Shown here one piece after another: positions 35,920 to 45,950 of a stretch of DNA of 64,000 nt (positions are counted from its first letter, which is position 1; each line of letters opens with the position of its first letter). The notes beneath the pieces are model-generated. The model was not told where the DNA came from. It did not search any database and worked only from the letters and a program-made list of their open reading frames with translations. The stretch comes from DASQBT01 sp963782495 (GTDB taxonomy: Bacteria > Pseudomonadota > Gammaproteobacteria > Burkholderiales > Thiobacillaceae). Location: the NCBI GenBank assembly GCA_963782495.1, contig CAWAJU010000009.1:62001-126000 (forward strand). Reading direction: 5' to 3'. The position numbers and the translations under genes were made by a program.

Positions 35920-38064
35920 CTACTTCACCTGCCCGCGCAGAACTACGATCGATGCTTTCGGGATTTCATACGTGGTCTGCGCGGTGCTCGTAAGCTCCGA
36001 ATGTGCCGGCGGCCCGTCTGGGTCAGCGTAGCTGTTTTCTTCGTGATTGTGCCACTGGTATTGGGCGGATCCGAAAGTGATTTGGGTCACCGGCCCAGCG
36101 AAATGTTGATCGGTCATAGGGCCGTTGACAGAGCGGAAAGCGATGGTCAGGGAGTGCGCTTGATCGTGGTCCCGATTCACCACCAGCAGTGCCCACTGTC
36201 CGTCTGGGCGCAATAGCGCATACGCAGTCACGGGTTGCGCTCCAGATTCGTCGTGAAGGATGCCGACGCGGAAGAGCCTGTGCAGCTGATCGACCGGCTG
36301 CGCCCACTCGCGGGTAATGAGCTGCGTGGCAAAATATTGGGAGAGGTGTCCTTTGATCTGAAAATCTTTATCGACTTGAAGGGCGCTGAAGCTGCCGCCG
36401 CCGGCATCGCAGCCGCGCCACATAGGCTCAGGAATGTAGTGGTAGAAGTAGCTGGCTGTTCCGCCCGCGGTCAGGAAAGATCCTTCAAAGTCCGCCAGCC
36501 AGAGCGCGCCCATGATATCGGGAAAAATGCCGCCACTGCTGCCTGCCAGGTTGCCTTCGGTCATCATGAAAGGAACATTGGCCGGCACGCCATCGTTTCT
36601 CCACACGTCTAAAATGTGCGTGATGAGTTCGGGTTCGCGATAGAGTTCATTCCATTTCGAGACACAGTTGTAGGGATAGTGTTCGAACGACATGAAAGCG
36701 AGGTCCGAGATGCGTCCACGAGCCTGGAGATAATCGATAAAACGGCCCAGCCATGAGACTCGTCCGTCTGCGGTTGGCCAGACTTCGATATCTTCATTGA
36801 CTCCTTCAAAGGACGGGCCGCCCAGCTTTAATTTGGGATCGACTTTGTGCAACGCCGTGGCAAATTGCAGGTAGAGCGCCGCATAGTCCTCGGGTTGCAT
36901 GTACTGTCCATCGGACTCCTCGCCCATCTCGACGTACGAAACAGGATAGTGACGGTTTTCCAGATACGAGAGCTCTGCGGCTGCATCTTCGGGAGTGTTG
37001 TAGATCATTGCGATCGGTACCATAGCTGGAAGTCCGCGCGTGATGCCGCTCCTGAAGAACCGGTCGAACCCAACCTGCTCCCGACCGTTTTCGACGATGT
37101 CAGAGGTGGTATGCCACGGATCGACCGAAGAACAAATGGTCCGGGTCTGGCCGGGTCCCGTGGCATGCAGAACTACATCGCTGAATCTGCCGCTTTCATG
37201 CAAGATGCCGGCATAAGCTTCGCGTAGTGCATATCCCAGGCAATTACGCACATCGGAGGATCCATGCGTATCGCAGGTATTGGAGGAGGCTGTCATCCAT
37301 ATGCGAACATAGCGCGCGGAAATCGCGATGTTGGTAAGAGACAAGGTCACCGTGCCTCCGCGGCCATCATTCACGAATCCGTTGGAAAAGGTTTGCCAGA
37401 TACCGCTCGTAGCCTGACGGCGTGGATTGTTTTCCCCGGCAGTCCAGAACTGCACGCGATATTGGGTAGCATATGGTTCACCCCAGGCGATGCGAATCGC
37501 GTTCAGCTTCTGCATGCTGCCTAGATCGAGAATCACCCACTGGGGCAAGAGGGAATCGTCTTCACCTGTGAAATGCTTCGAGAGATATGGATTGCTCTTC
37601 CAGTAACTCGCTTCGTCTCCGTCGGTGAGTTTTGAATAGTGAAAGCCTTGCTCCGCGCTATCCATGGTTGTGCCGCGATGCGGGAGGGCGTAGCCGTAAG
37701 AATGGTCGAGGCTGGCAGTGGATGGCGTCGACTGCCCGACGAAATAACCTTTGCCGGATGGGTCACTCCATCTTCCGATGGGGTTCCAGTGCCAAGCCTC
37801 GGCCTCAAGCTCGGTGTTCTGTCGATAGGAGACGACTTGCCATCCCGCGCCGAGAATCTCGCCAAGCATGGGCTGCTCAAGCGCATGGTTGGCTGCCTTC
37901 ATCTCAATGCGATCCACGGCGGCCCCGAGCGCACGTACTGGGCTGAACTCGTTCACCACGTGCGATGGGGTTGAATCGACGACGAGATCCTGTCCTCGTG
38001 CGGCGGATTGGCTGAAAAATACAGTGGCAGCGAGTGCGGTGAGGATGGTATCTCGAATCGACAT
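35920..38064 (-). CDS. Exported glycoside hydrolase (clan GH-A type) with discoidin-like domain
   Basis: The start MSIRDTILTALAATVFFSQSAA (38064) supplies a signal peptide. The open frame to 38148 adds unlikely residues. An F5/8 type C-like domain (about residues 120-270: KLTDGDEASYWKSNPYLSKH, LPQWVILDLGSMQKLNAIRI, ARYVRIWMTASSN) is inserted before a TIM barrel with MVPIAMIYNTPEDAAAEL, PVSYVEMGEESDGQYM (candidate acid/base Glu after EMG-E), FMSFEHYPYN, FMMTEGNLAG (candidate nucleophile Glu) and a C-terminal beta domain. The layout resembles GH39/GH30/GH51-like enzymes. The substrate is unknown. It is transcribed divergently from the GH172 gene. Confidence 0.72.
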   Translation of the reverse strand: MSIRDTILTALAATVFFSQSAARGQDLVVDSTPSHVVNEFSPVRALGAAVDRIEMKAANHALEQPMLGEILGAGWQVVSYRQNTELEAEAWHWNPIGRWSDPSGKGYFVGQSTPSTASLDHSYGYALPHRGTTMDSAEQGFHYSKLTDGDEASYWKSNPYLSKHFTGEDDSLLPQWVILDLGSMQKLNAIRIAWGEPYATQYRVQFWTAGENNPRRQATSGIWQTFSNGFVNDGRGGTVTLSLTNIAISARYVRIWMTASSNTCDTHGSSDVRNCLGYALREAYAGILHESGRFSDVVLHATGPGQTRTICSSVDPWHTTSDIVENGREQVGFDRFFRSGITRGLPAMVPIAMIYNTPEDAAAELSYLENRHYPVSYVEMGEESDGQYMQPEDYAALYLQFATALHKVDPKLKLGGPSFEGVNEDIEVWPTADGRVSWLGRFIDYLQARGRISDLAFMSFEHYPYNCVSKWNELYREPELITHILDVWRNDGVPANVPFMMTEGNLAGSSGGIFPDIMGALWLADFEGSFLTAGGTASYFYHYIPEPMWRGCDAGGGSFSALQVDKDFQIKGHLSQYFATQLITREWAQPVDQLHRLFRVGILHDESGAQPVTAYALLRPDGQWALLVVNRDHDQAHSLTIAFRSVNGPMTDQHFAGPVTQITFGSAQYQWHNHEENSYADPDGPPAHSELTSTAQTTYEIPKASIVVLRGQVK

Positions 38065-38304
38065 GATTTGAGGTGTCTTTCCGGTTAGTCGAAATGAAGT
38101 GATGATAGGGCCGATTACCGCAACCTCCGCGCTTCTACGCTCGCTCAAGTTCTGTTTTTAACAGTCTTTAGGATTGGTGTCAATTGTTGTATTTTGTATA
38201 GTTTAAGAGATTATTTCAGTTTATGATGGTGCCGATGATTAGCTCTTCATTGGCCGTGGAGGGAAGCTCTGAGACGCCGGTTTCGAATATCCAGACTGTG
38301 ATCT

Positions 38305-38323
38305 ATCGAAACGAATCGAAACG
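38305..38323. promoter_or_regulatory. Tandem half-sites of the LacI-type operator before GH172
   Basis: ATCGAAACG is followed directly by AATCGAAACG. They lie 20-38 bases before the preferred GH172 start at 38343. This supports the later start rather than the ATG at 38223, because the longer frame would put the sites inside the gene. Confidence 0.5.
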
Positions 38324-38342
38324 ACAGTGGGCAGCCCGATCG

Positions 38343-40286
38343 ATGGGCCTTATTCTCGGATTCTTCGCCATTCTGGCCTCAACGATTCACGCGCAAGTCA
38401 GCCCACCAATCGAAGATCTCTGGCGGCTCGATCACTTGGCGCAGTTGCGGCCATTCGTGAAGGTCGGCTCGTTTTCAAGTTACGACCGGACCGGCGGAAA
38501 CGATGATGGCTTTTCCGGGAAATATTCGTTCATTCGCAAAGAGGGGGATGCACTTGTCGTCGCCGAACTACAAGGCCCCGGTGTCATCACTCGCATCTGG
38601 ACTCCGACGCCAAACGACTCTCCCCTGGAATTCTTCTTCGACGGCGAGACCAGTCCACGAATCGTGCTGCCGTTCTTGGACATTTTCGATGGAACCCACG
38701 CGCCTTTTCTGGCGCCGCTCGCCGGTTCGGGCGGGGGCGGATTCTACAGCTATGTACCGCTGCCATTTCAGCGCTCGTGCAAAATACGTTTGCATGGACC
38801 GAAGATGCAGTTCTTCCAGATCAACTACAGTCTTTATGAATCGGGAACAAAGATTGCGACTTTTGATCCAGCGGACCCGGACCTGCCCGGAAACATAGGC
38901 AAAATTCGTGAAACTTGGAATTCTGTTTCAGACGAGGTTGTTCCCAAGCAAGCGCATCGAGAATTTAAAGAGCAGGTGCTAGAAGCAGGGAAAAGTGTCA
39001 CGTTATTTGAATCCGAGCGACCGGGTCGAGTCGTCGCAATTCGAGTGACTCCTGCGTCAGCCTTTGCCGGGACCGATCGCAGTCTGGTATTGAAAGCTAT
39101 CTGGGATGGCGATGCCAATCCAGCTATTCTTGTGCCGGTTGGGGATTTCTTTGGATATAGTTTTGGCGGTCCCAGCGCTCGCTCGCTGCTCGTCGGTACG
39201 AAAGATGACACAGCCTACGCTTATTTCCCCATGCCCTACGGTAAGTCGGCTCGGATTGAGATCGCTTCGGAACGACAGTCTGGGCCGCCGGTGAAATTTA
39301 CTTCAGAAGTTATTTCAACTTCGGAGCCACTCCAGAGGAGCGAAGGCCGTTTTTATGCACGCTGGAACCGGCAGAATCCGGTTCCGCAGGGGGAACCGTT
39401 CAAGTTTGTCGAAGTCGAGGGGCGTGGCCACCTAGTTGGCGTGAGTTTACAGGCTCAGGGTTTGGAGTCAGGGCAGACTCTTTTTTTTGAAGGCGACGAT
39501 GAAGCAACTGTCGATGGGGAACTTACGATCCACGGAACGGGTTCAGAAGACTTCTTCAATGGCGGCTGGTACGACATTCCCGGACGCTGGAATGGGCGGT
39601 TCTCACGTCCACTGAGTGGTGCGCTAGACTATCAGAAATCGTTGGGACGTACCGGCGGGTATCGCCTGATGTTGAGTGACGCATACGCCTTTCGCAAGAA
39701 CCTAAAACTCACCATCGAACATGGTGGCGAGGGAAATGACGTGCCGGCAGATTACGCCGCGACATCGTTCGTGTATCTGGAGAATCCTCCCACAAAATTC
39801 TCAGCCCTTCCACCAGTTGCCGACCGCGCCGTCATTGATCCCGCCAGGATTGTCTTTGTGCCGGGATGGAACGAGCCGATTTACGCCTTTTCGTTTCAGA
39901 ACATGGGCTTGCGCAAACAGGTGATAAAAATCGACGGTAAAGATGTTCGAGTGCTTTCCGTGGAAGCGCAAGGAGAAGAAGTGTTCGGTCCACACTACAT
40001 CGCCTTCACGATAAGAATTCCGAAGGCGGGCGACTATCTCGTGTCCCTTGATGCCTTGCGCGGCCCATCGCAGGGAACGGTGCAGTTGATGGTCGACAAC
40101 AAATTGTCCGGGAAACTGGTCCACCTTGCGGGCTCGTCCTTGACTCAGGCTAATGGCGTGGAGTTGGGGACAGTGCATTTCACCGCAGGGGAGAATCAAT
40201 TATTTTTTCAATTAAAAGCTGAGGTTCCTAATGAGGAGCCATTTCGCACTGATCTCGTCCACATCGTGTGCCTGCGGCAATACTGA
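38343..40286 (+). CDS. GH172 (DUF2961) family glycosidase, exported
   Basis: The start at 38343 gives a clean signal peptide (MGLILGFFAILASTIHAQ). DUF2961/GH172 landmarks follow: LRPFVKVGSFSSYDRTGGND, GPGVITRIWTPTPNDSPLEF, GSGGGGFYSYVPLPFQRSC, and GHLVGVSLQAQG...FFEGDDEATVDGE with GTGSEDFFNGGWY, the conserved Glu-bearing loop. A C-terminal beta domain ends the protein (648 residues). GH172 members are known to act on alpha-D-arabinofuranosides and alpha-D-fructofuranosides. This, with the isomerase and the propeller enzyme, hints at the glycan targeted by the cluster. Confidence 0.88.
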   Translation: MGLILGFFAILASTIHAQVSPPIEDLWRLDHLAQLRPFVKVGSFSSYDRTGGNDDGFSGKYSFIRKEGDALVVAELQGPGVITRIWTPTPNDSPLEFFFDGETSPRIVLPFLDIFDGTHAPFLAPLAGSGGGGFYSYVPLPFQRSCKIRLHGPKMQFFQINYSLYESGTKIATFDPADPDLPGNIGKIRETWNSVSDEVVPKQAHREFKEQVLEAGKSVTLFESERPGRVVAIRVTPASAFAGTDRSLVLKAIWDGDANPAILVPVGDFFGYSFGGPSARSLLVGTKDDTAYAYFPMPYGKSARIEIASERQSGPPVKFTSEVISTSEPLQRSEGRFYARWNRQNPVPQGEPFKFVEVEGRGHLVGVSLQAQGLESGQTLFFEGDDEATVDGELTIHGTGSEDFFNGGWYDIPGRWNGRFSRPLSGALDYQKSLGRTGGYRLMLSDAYAFRKNLKLTIEHGGEGNDVPADYAATSFVYLENPPTKFSALPPVADRAVIDPARIVFVPGWNEPIYAFSFQNMGLRKQVIKIDGKDVRVLSVEAQGEEVFGPHYIAFTIRIPKAGDYLVSLDALRGPSQGTVQLMVDNKLSGKLVHLAGSSLTQANGVELGTVHFTAGENQLFFQLKAEVPNEEPFRTDLVHIVCLRQY

Positions 40287-40305
40287 GTCAGTAGCACCTC
40301 TACCT

Positions 40306-41431
40306 TCAGTGCAGCCTCACTCCATTTACCACCCGGTTGATAATGCCGCCGGGGCTAGGGTTATCTGGATTCAGCTCCATCGCCAGACTGAGGTGATAAG
40401 CCAGCAGCTGCGGGAAAACGATCTCAAACGGCGTGCGGAGATCGTCCGGAAGTTCCGATGCTGCTGCCACGATTCGCGTGTGGATACCTTCAGCAGAAAA
40501 ATCATGCGGCGCGATGCAGACGATACGGCCGAGTTGCTTCGTGTTCAATTCATGAATCAGATCTGCCTCGTAGAGCTGTCGTTGAGGATCGCTCGAAATC
40601 AGGCAGAGAGCTAGGGTCTCGCGGTCCAGAAAGCTCATTGGGCCATGGCGCAACCCGAGATACGTTTCGGGGATTGCGGGGATCCGTCCACCGGTCATTT
40701 CCAGAATCTTCAGGCAACTTTCCTGCGCCCATGGAAACAGTGGGCTGGAGGCGAGAACCACGGCTCGAGACGGACGCGAAGATGCCACGGCCCTGGCCAA
40801 TGTATCGAGCCCGGGCAATTGATCCTCCACTCCCTGGCAAATAGAAGATAGATTGCGTTGAAAGATATCTCGATGACTTAAGCAGAGCCCGGCAAGAACA
40901 AGGTTGGAGAAGGAACTCGTCATTACAAGGCTGCGGTCGTTGGTGCGCTCATCAAGCAGCAACACTTCGATTTGCCGGTCCGTTGCCAGTTGGCCGTGTG
41001 CATTGCAGGTGATCGCGAGTTGCGGCAGCCCGGGAAAGTTACGGCGCGCCAGGTTGACGGCCCCGATGCTTTCCGGACTGTCGCCGGAACGCGCAATGGA
41101 AAGCATGAAATGTGCGCTCTTCAGCACCCGCGAATCGGTAAGCAGGTCCGTAGTCGCGACTACGCGGGAAGCCGGCCATGCGGATTGAATGGCCCCGGCT
41201 GCGTAGGCGACGTGCCAGCACCGCAGAGTACGCCGCTGCCTTCCGCCCATCCTCGCCAGTTCCTAGGTCGCGTGCGTCCAAAAGTGTCGCGCCAAAGAAG
41301 CGGTTGATGATAGATCTCGCCTGCGGTGATGTATCCCGGAGGGGCATTTCCGTCGGTTCCTTCTCGCGGTTGAGAAGCTGTTTCCATTCTTCCTTTTTCG
41401 ATTTCAGGTTCGACAATTTCTGCAATGCCAT
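40306..41431 (-). pseudogene. AgaS-like SIS-domain sugar isomerase/deaminase (frameshifted N-terminal part)
   Basis: The C-terminal two thirds (to about 41170) are in one frame: SRVVATTDLLTD, FMLSIARSGDSPESIGAV (first SIS domain), VVLASSPLFPWAQESCLKIL and ETYLGLRHGPMSFLD (second SIS domain, the AgaS signature). The N-terminus is spread over other frames: MALQKLSNLKSKKEEWKQLL at 41431, then ITAGEIYHQPLLWRDTF, a motif of the family, and AYAAGAIQSAWP. AgaS proteins isomerise or deaminate phosphorylated amino sugars in the cytosol. It converges with the GH172 gene, leaving 19 bases between stops. Confidence 0.8.
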
Positions 41432-41709
41432 GAGGGTTGAACTTCTGCATCGTTTTGAGGATGCAGAACTTCTCGCCTCACGACGTGCGACGGGGTAAAA
41501 ACGTGATATTGGCTGCGATCAGCAGCCGGCAGCGGATTACGAGCAGAAGTGGTATTGCCAAAGGTTCCGTCTGCGGAGATCACTGTCCGCACCATTCAAC
41601 TTCCCGGTTCAAAATGTCGCGGATTTCGAACCACAATTGCAGATGCATCGTGTATCCCTGGATCGGTGGCACGTGGCTAATTTTCAAGTACAGCCGTTCA
41701 TGGTGTCAA

Positions 41710-41725
41710 ATCGAAACGTTACGAA
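41710..41725. promoter_or_regulatory. Putative LacI-family operator between agaS-like gene and large secreted protein
   Basis: ATCGAAACGTTACGAA is the best match in the window to the 26254 site. A weaker relative, AGTCGAACGTTACTAA, lies at 41869-41884 close to the start of the plus-strand gene. Between 41432 and 41905 there is no other gene. Confidence 0.65.
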
Positions 41726-41905
41726 AATATAATTGTAGTTTACGTAAGCTTGCGATATATTGTCAACGCTTTCTTTTGTTGGAAGATGTAGATTGCGTTA
41801 TTGTTCGTTTCATGCCACATTTGCCTTTTGCAAGAACCTGCCGGCGCTTATGGGGTAAATTCTGGCTGAGTCGAACGTTACTAAACATGCCTATCAGGAC
41901 CGAGG

Positions 41906-44302
41906 ATGGTGTCGGAAATGAGAATCCGTAGGATCGCCTTCCTGCAAGCTTTTCTATTGCCTTGTCTCGCCATCTCGCTATACGCGGCAGCTGCCACGGG
42001 GGATGTCAAAGGCAAAGGTCCCAATCTGAAAGTCGCGCACTTTTCAGGCTCTGCGGTCGAGATCATCGCTGACCAGCGGCCCACACCCTTCATGCGGGGA
42101 ACGGATTGGTACTGGACGTTGATGGAAATCATCAACGATCCGGGCAAGCCGTCTTATGCGATCCTCGAAGACTGGGTTCATCCCAACGGCCACGTGATCT
42201 TCGTGGACACGCAAGGGGTGCGCATCGATCTGCCGAAATCTTCCGAACCCACGAGCGCCGATCCATCCACCATCCTCGGTGGCCACACTCCAGCGGAAAT
42301 CAACGCCAGCGCTTCCGACCTTTTGGGCAATGAAATTCTCGCCAAACCTGGCGATCCCGAATATGAGGAAATCGCCCGGTCTTTCCTCCCATACGGAAAA
42401 TCAAGACTTATAGTTTCGTAGGTACGCATGACTCGCCGACAAAGTGGGATTCGTATATGGCGGACGTACGCCCAATTTCGATCCCGCTCCCTACTATGCG
42501 CCGATCAACAGGATTCGAGCGAAGGCAAGGTGCGGGATGGCCTGGTCGGGGGATATCTTCCGATTCTGCGCTTCGTCTATCCGGAGTCAGAAGGCAACTG
42601 GACAGAGATGATTGCCTTCGCTCCCTTCGCGAATCTCCAACGATAACGACCGCATCCAGCCGGTCTGGTATCGCGTCGTCAGAGTCGAAAGCGGCGTGTT
42701 CAAGTGGGCGCAATACATCGATTCCTATCATCCATTTCCGCCACGCACCAAATACGATCCCAAGATTTTTTACCGCGACCTGGTAAACCTCAACGATGGC
42801 TGGATGAAAATGCTCGAACCGGCGATGAAGGTCGATCTTCCTGACGAGCGCGTCGCCAATATGGCCCGCTTTTCGCTGGTACGGGACATGATGACGCGGG
42901 TGAAAGACTATCCGCATTACGGGGCCTTCGATAAAGATTACTTCGGCAGCGAGCATGAAGGATTTCCCGACACCTTTACGGTCGATACCGCGGCCAGCCT
43001 TGATTGGGGCCTGGTCGACCTGGCTGGGCGCTACATCGACAATTATTTCGACAAGTACGTCAGAGATGATGGATCGATTCTCTACCGCGGTCCGGAGACG
43101 GGGCAATACGGCCGCATGCTCACGCTGGTGGCGCAATATATCAATTACGGAGGCGATCCGCAGGTCCTGTTCCGGCGTCGCAGCCGCATCGACGGAGTAA
43201 CCAATCTCCTGTTGTTGCTCCGCGAAAAAAGCGAAGGAGCTTGCCGCCAGCGATCCTGCGTACGGAATGATTGCAGGATGGAGCGAAGCGGATGCTTGCC
43301 TGGATCCCGATCCGCCGCGCTACATGCAGCCATACTTTTCCAACAGCACAGAAGCCGCTCGCGGTTTTCGCGACCTGGGGAAAGTTTGGGAAAAGATTGG
43401 AAAGCAGAAGGGCGATCGCGGAACTTACCGCATGGGGCGAGCGCCTTTACCGCGAATCGGAGGAATTGCAGAAGGACATCCAAACTTCGATTTCCCGCTC
43501 GATCATTCAGTCCGAGGGTAAACCTGTTTTGCCGTCGATTGCAGGCGTCAAAGAACCATTTCATATCGTGGTGCCGCGGGACGAAACCGATCCTCAGTTC
43601 CGTTCCTATCGCGCATATATGGAGATGCTCTTTTCGGGCAACCTGACCAAAGAGCAGGTCAAGATGGTGGTTGACTATCGCAACAATCATCACGATATGA
43701 TTCTGGGAGTACCGACAGCCTACGGTTATGCCACCACCGAGTTGGCGGGATTTCTTTCCTATGGCCACGGGTATGGCTTAATTCAGTACGACATGATTCG
43801 CGAAGCGCTGTTGATGATGTACTCCGACATGGCTCATCAATACACTCGCGGCACCTGGCTGGCGCCGGAAACAAGAAATGTTCTGATCGACCGCCCGGCT
43901 GCCCCCTATTGCACGCCCGCACAACTGGTGGTGTCCCTGATGACGCGCTGGGTGCTGGTCTTCGAAGATCCGCAATCGGAAACGCTTTGGCTGGGCAAAG
44001 CCATTCCGAGAAAGTGGCTTGAGGACGGCAAGAATACGTCGGTTTCAGGAGCTCCCACCCGGTGGGGGCGTATAGGCTACTCGATAGAATCTCACGTAAA
44101 AGAGGGAAGTATTGTCGCAAAAGTGGAGCTTCCTACTTCATTTCCCGCGGTCACAAAGCTGCGCCTGCGCGCTCCGGAGGCTGCGAAAATAAAGTCGGTC
44201 ACTTTGAATGGAAAATCCTGGACGCAGTTCGATGCGGACGAGGAAACCATTACCATTCCCGCGGGTACGTCGGGAACGGTGAATCTGATCGCCAAATACT
44301 GA
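41906..44302 (+). pseudogene. Large secreted protein of unknown family, several frameshifts
   Basis: A signal-anchor start (MRIRRIAFLQAFLLPCLAISLYAAAA) is followed by AHFSGSAVEIIADQRPTPFM, then, after frame changes near 42400-42620, IQPVWYRVVRVESGVFKWAQ, VANMARFSLVRDMMTRVKDY, DTAASLDWGLVDLAGRYIDN, and after another break near 43220, ETDPQFRSYRAYMEMLFSGN, MVVDYRNNHHDMILGVPTAY, LIQYDMIREALLMMYSDMAH and a C-terminal beta domain (TLNGKSWTQFDADEETITIP). The corrected protein is about 795 residues. The repeated long helices suggest an (alpha/alpha)6 barrel as in many polysaccharide lyases and glycosidases, but I do not recognise the family. Confidence 0.6.
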
Positions 44303-44346
44303 ACCATTTGCTTCCATTCCCCGGATCGTTAGGAGCAAGAAGCGAA

Positions 44347-45225
44347 GTGTGTATCCATAGATGGTTGCGCTGCGCGGAAGTCTTCGGGATTGTCTTTGCG
44401 TTGGTGATGGCTGCGGAGACGCCGGCTTTCGCTTCATCGCCCTATTCGTGGGCAACTTATTTTGCCTCTAAACGAGTGGGGCCTATCGTTATTGACGGTG
44501 ACTTGTCCGATTGGCAGTCAGTCAAAGGCTTTACCATGGACCAGGAAAAATTCTTCTTCGTGGGACAGGGAATGTCTTCGAAGAGCTGGGGCGGTCCAAT
44601 GGATCTCTCCGCCACCTTCAAAGTTGTGTGGGACGAAAAATATATTTACGTGGCCGTGCACGTTGTCGATGACAAGGTGAATGAACCGTTCGGCTCGCTG
44701 GTGAGTGGAATGGATACCGGCTCATGGGACGATGACGGGGTTGAGCTTATGTTCGACAATGATGGATCGAACATGTCGCACTACTACATCGGCGATCCTA
44801 TACACCACGAATTTCATTTCGTCTACAGCGCCAGGCATCCCTTAGTTTTCGATAACTTTTGGAAGTACCAGGCTGGCGCGCCGCAACCCATGTTCACCCT
44901 TCCCAACGGAGAAAAAGAGCCGCTGGCTTTTCCCAATGAAGTAATGGCCAAACACGAAATCACACAAACATTCGCAGATCTGCCTTATAACGGCGAGTTT
45001 GCGTTTAAGCGCACTGCAGATGGGTACAACCTCGAACTGCGGATGTCGCTTCCGGGCGCCGTCATGAAGCCTTTTCATGACGGTGGCCGCGCCATCGGGT
45101 TCGACGTAGCCATCAACGATAACGACGAAGGCAAAGGCCCTTTGAAACAGCAACTGCACTGGTCGGGGATGAACGACCTCTATTGGCGTGATTGCAATTT
45201 CTTCGGCAGGCTAATTTTGTATTAG
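44347..45225 (+). CDS. Exported CBM9-like carbohydrate-binding protein
   Basis: GTG start at 44347 with AGGAG at 44331-44335, then a signal peptide (VFGIVFALVMAAETPAFA). The single domain has the CBM9 hallmarks: GPIVIDGDLSDWQSVKGF near the start, ATFKVVWDEKYIYVAVHVVDD, SWDDDGVELMFDNDG and YNLELRMSLPGAV, GFDVAINDNDEG near the end. These modules bind reducing ends of glycans. The gene lies 44 bases after the large secreted protein and is probably co-transcribed with it. Confidence 0.82.
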   Translation: MCIHRWLRCAEVFGIVFALVMAAETPAFASSPYSWATYFASKRVGPIVIDGDLSDWQSVKGFTMDQEKFFFVGQGMSSKSWGGPMDLSATFKVVWDEKYIYVAVHVVDDKVNEPFGSLVSGMDTGSWDDDGVELMFDNDGSNMSHYYIGDPIHHEFHFVYSARHPLVFDNFWKYQAGAPQPMFTLPNGEKEPLAFPNEVMAKHEITQTFADLPYNGEFAFKRTADGYNLELRMSLPGAVMKPFHDGGRAIGFDVAINDNDEGKGPLKQQLHWSGMNDLYWRDCNFFGRLILY

Positions 45226-45872
45226 CCGGTTTCGCGACGATTCCTCAACTCTCGACTCACTCTTCTGAAGTCTCGCCGCAACCAACCGTCAGTCGTGCTG
45301 ACGAGTTCGTGTAGTACGCCAGTTCCTCCGTGCCTGAATATTCATCCCGACAAGATTGATCGATACCTAACAACAGCCGCTCCCCCATTGCCACGCGACT
45401 GCGCCATGCCAATATGAACAAGTATCACTTGGCGGTCGCTCTGACCCTACCGACCTCTTTGAGATCGTCCACAGACGTCGAAACCAACGGACGACACAAG
45501 CTCCTAGGCGACGGTCTCGTAACATTAGCTTTCGCGATCTATGCGTTTCAGTCGTTGCCGACCCGAATATTTGGGAACAATAACATGTCGATGGTTTTGG
45601 CCGTTATTCGTTCCAATAGGAATCATGCTCAGCTGTTTGACCGCCTCGACCTCGCAAGCGTTGTCTGCCATGACCCGCTCGTACAACTACACGATTCAGG
45701 CAGGATGGAGGTAATGAAGGCAATTGCGGCAGCCGTCTATCTTTCAACTCGCGACTTCTCACAGTTTTTCGCTTGGATAACAGAGAACCTCGGAGCATGG
45801 TGCTACGACATTGACCTAATGGAATGGACCCATCCGGGCTAATTGTAAGCTCAGTTCCGGAGGTAATTCCCG
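45226..45872. other. Mostly gene-free stretch before the IS chimera
   Basis: One plus-strand frame at 45414-45842 (142 codons, MNKYHLAVALTLPTSLRSST...) has no recognisable domain and no clear ribosome site. It may be an unrelated small gene or chance. Nothing else is seen. Confidence 0.35.
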
Positions 45873-45950
45873 ATGACGATAGTGACGGTTGGACTGGATA
45901 TTGCAAAGCATGTATTTCAAGCACACGGAGTCGACAGGGCGGGCAAGGTT
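45873..45950 (+). pseudogene. 5' fragment of an IS110-family transposase
   Basis: MTIVTVGLDIAKHVFQAHGV is the N-terminus of IS110 DEDD transposases (first catalytic Asp in GLDIAK). A GGAGG lies nine bases upstream. The match stops at about 45950, where the sequence continues as an IS3 element in the opposite orientation. Confidence 0.85.

Noticed and set aside
45414..45842. 142-codon frame as a real gene
   Set aside because: No domain, no clear ribosome site, and it lies in a region of IS debris. It is listed only in the gap note.
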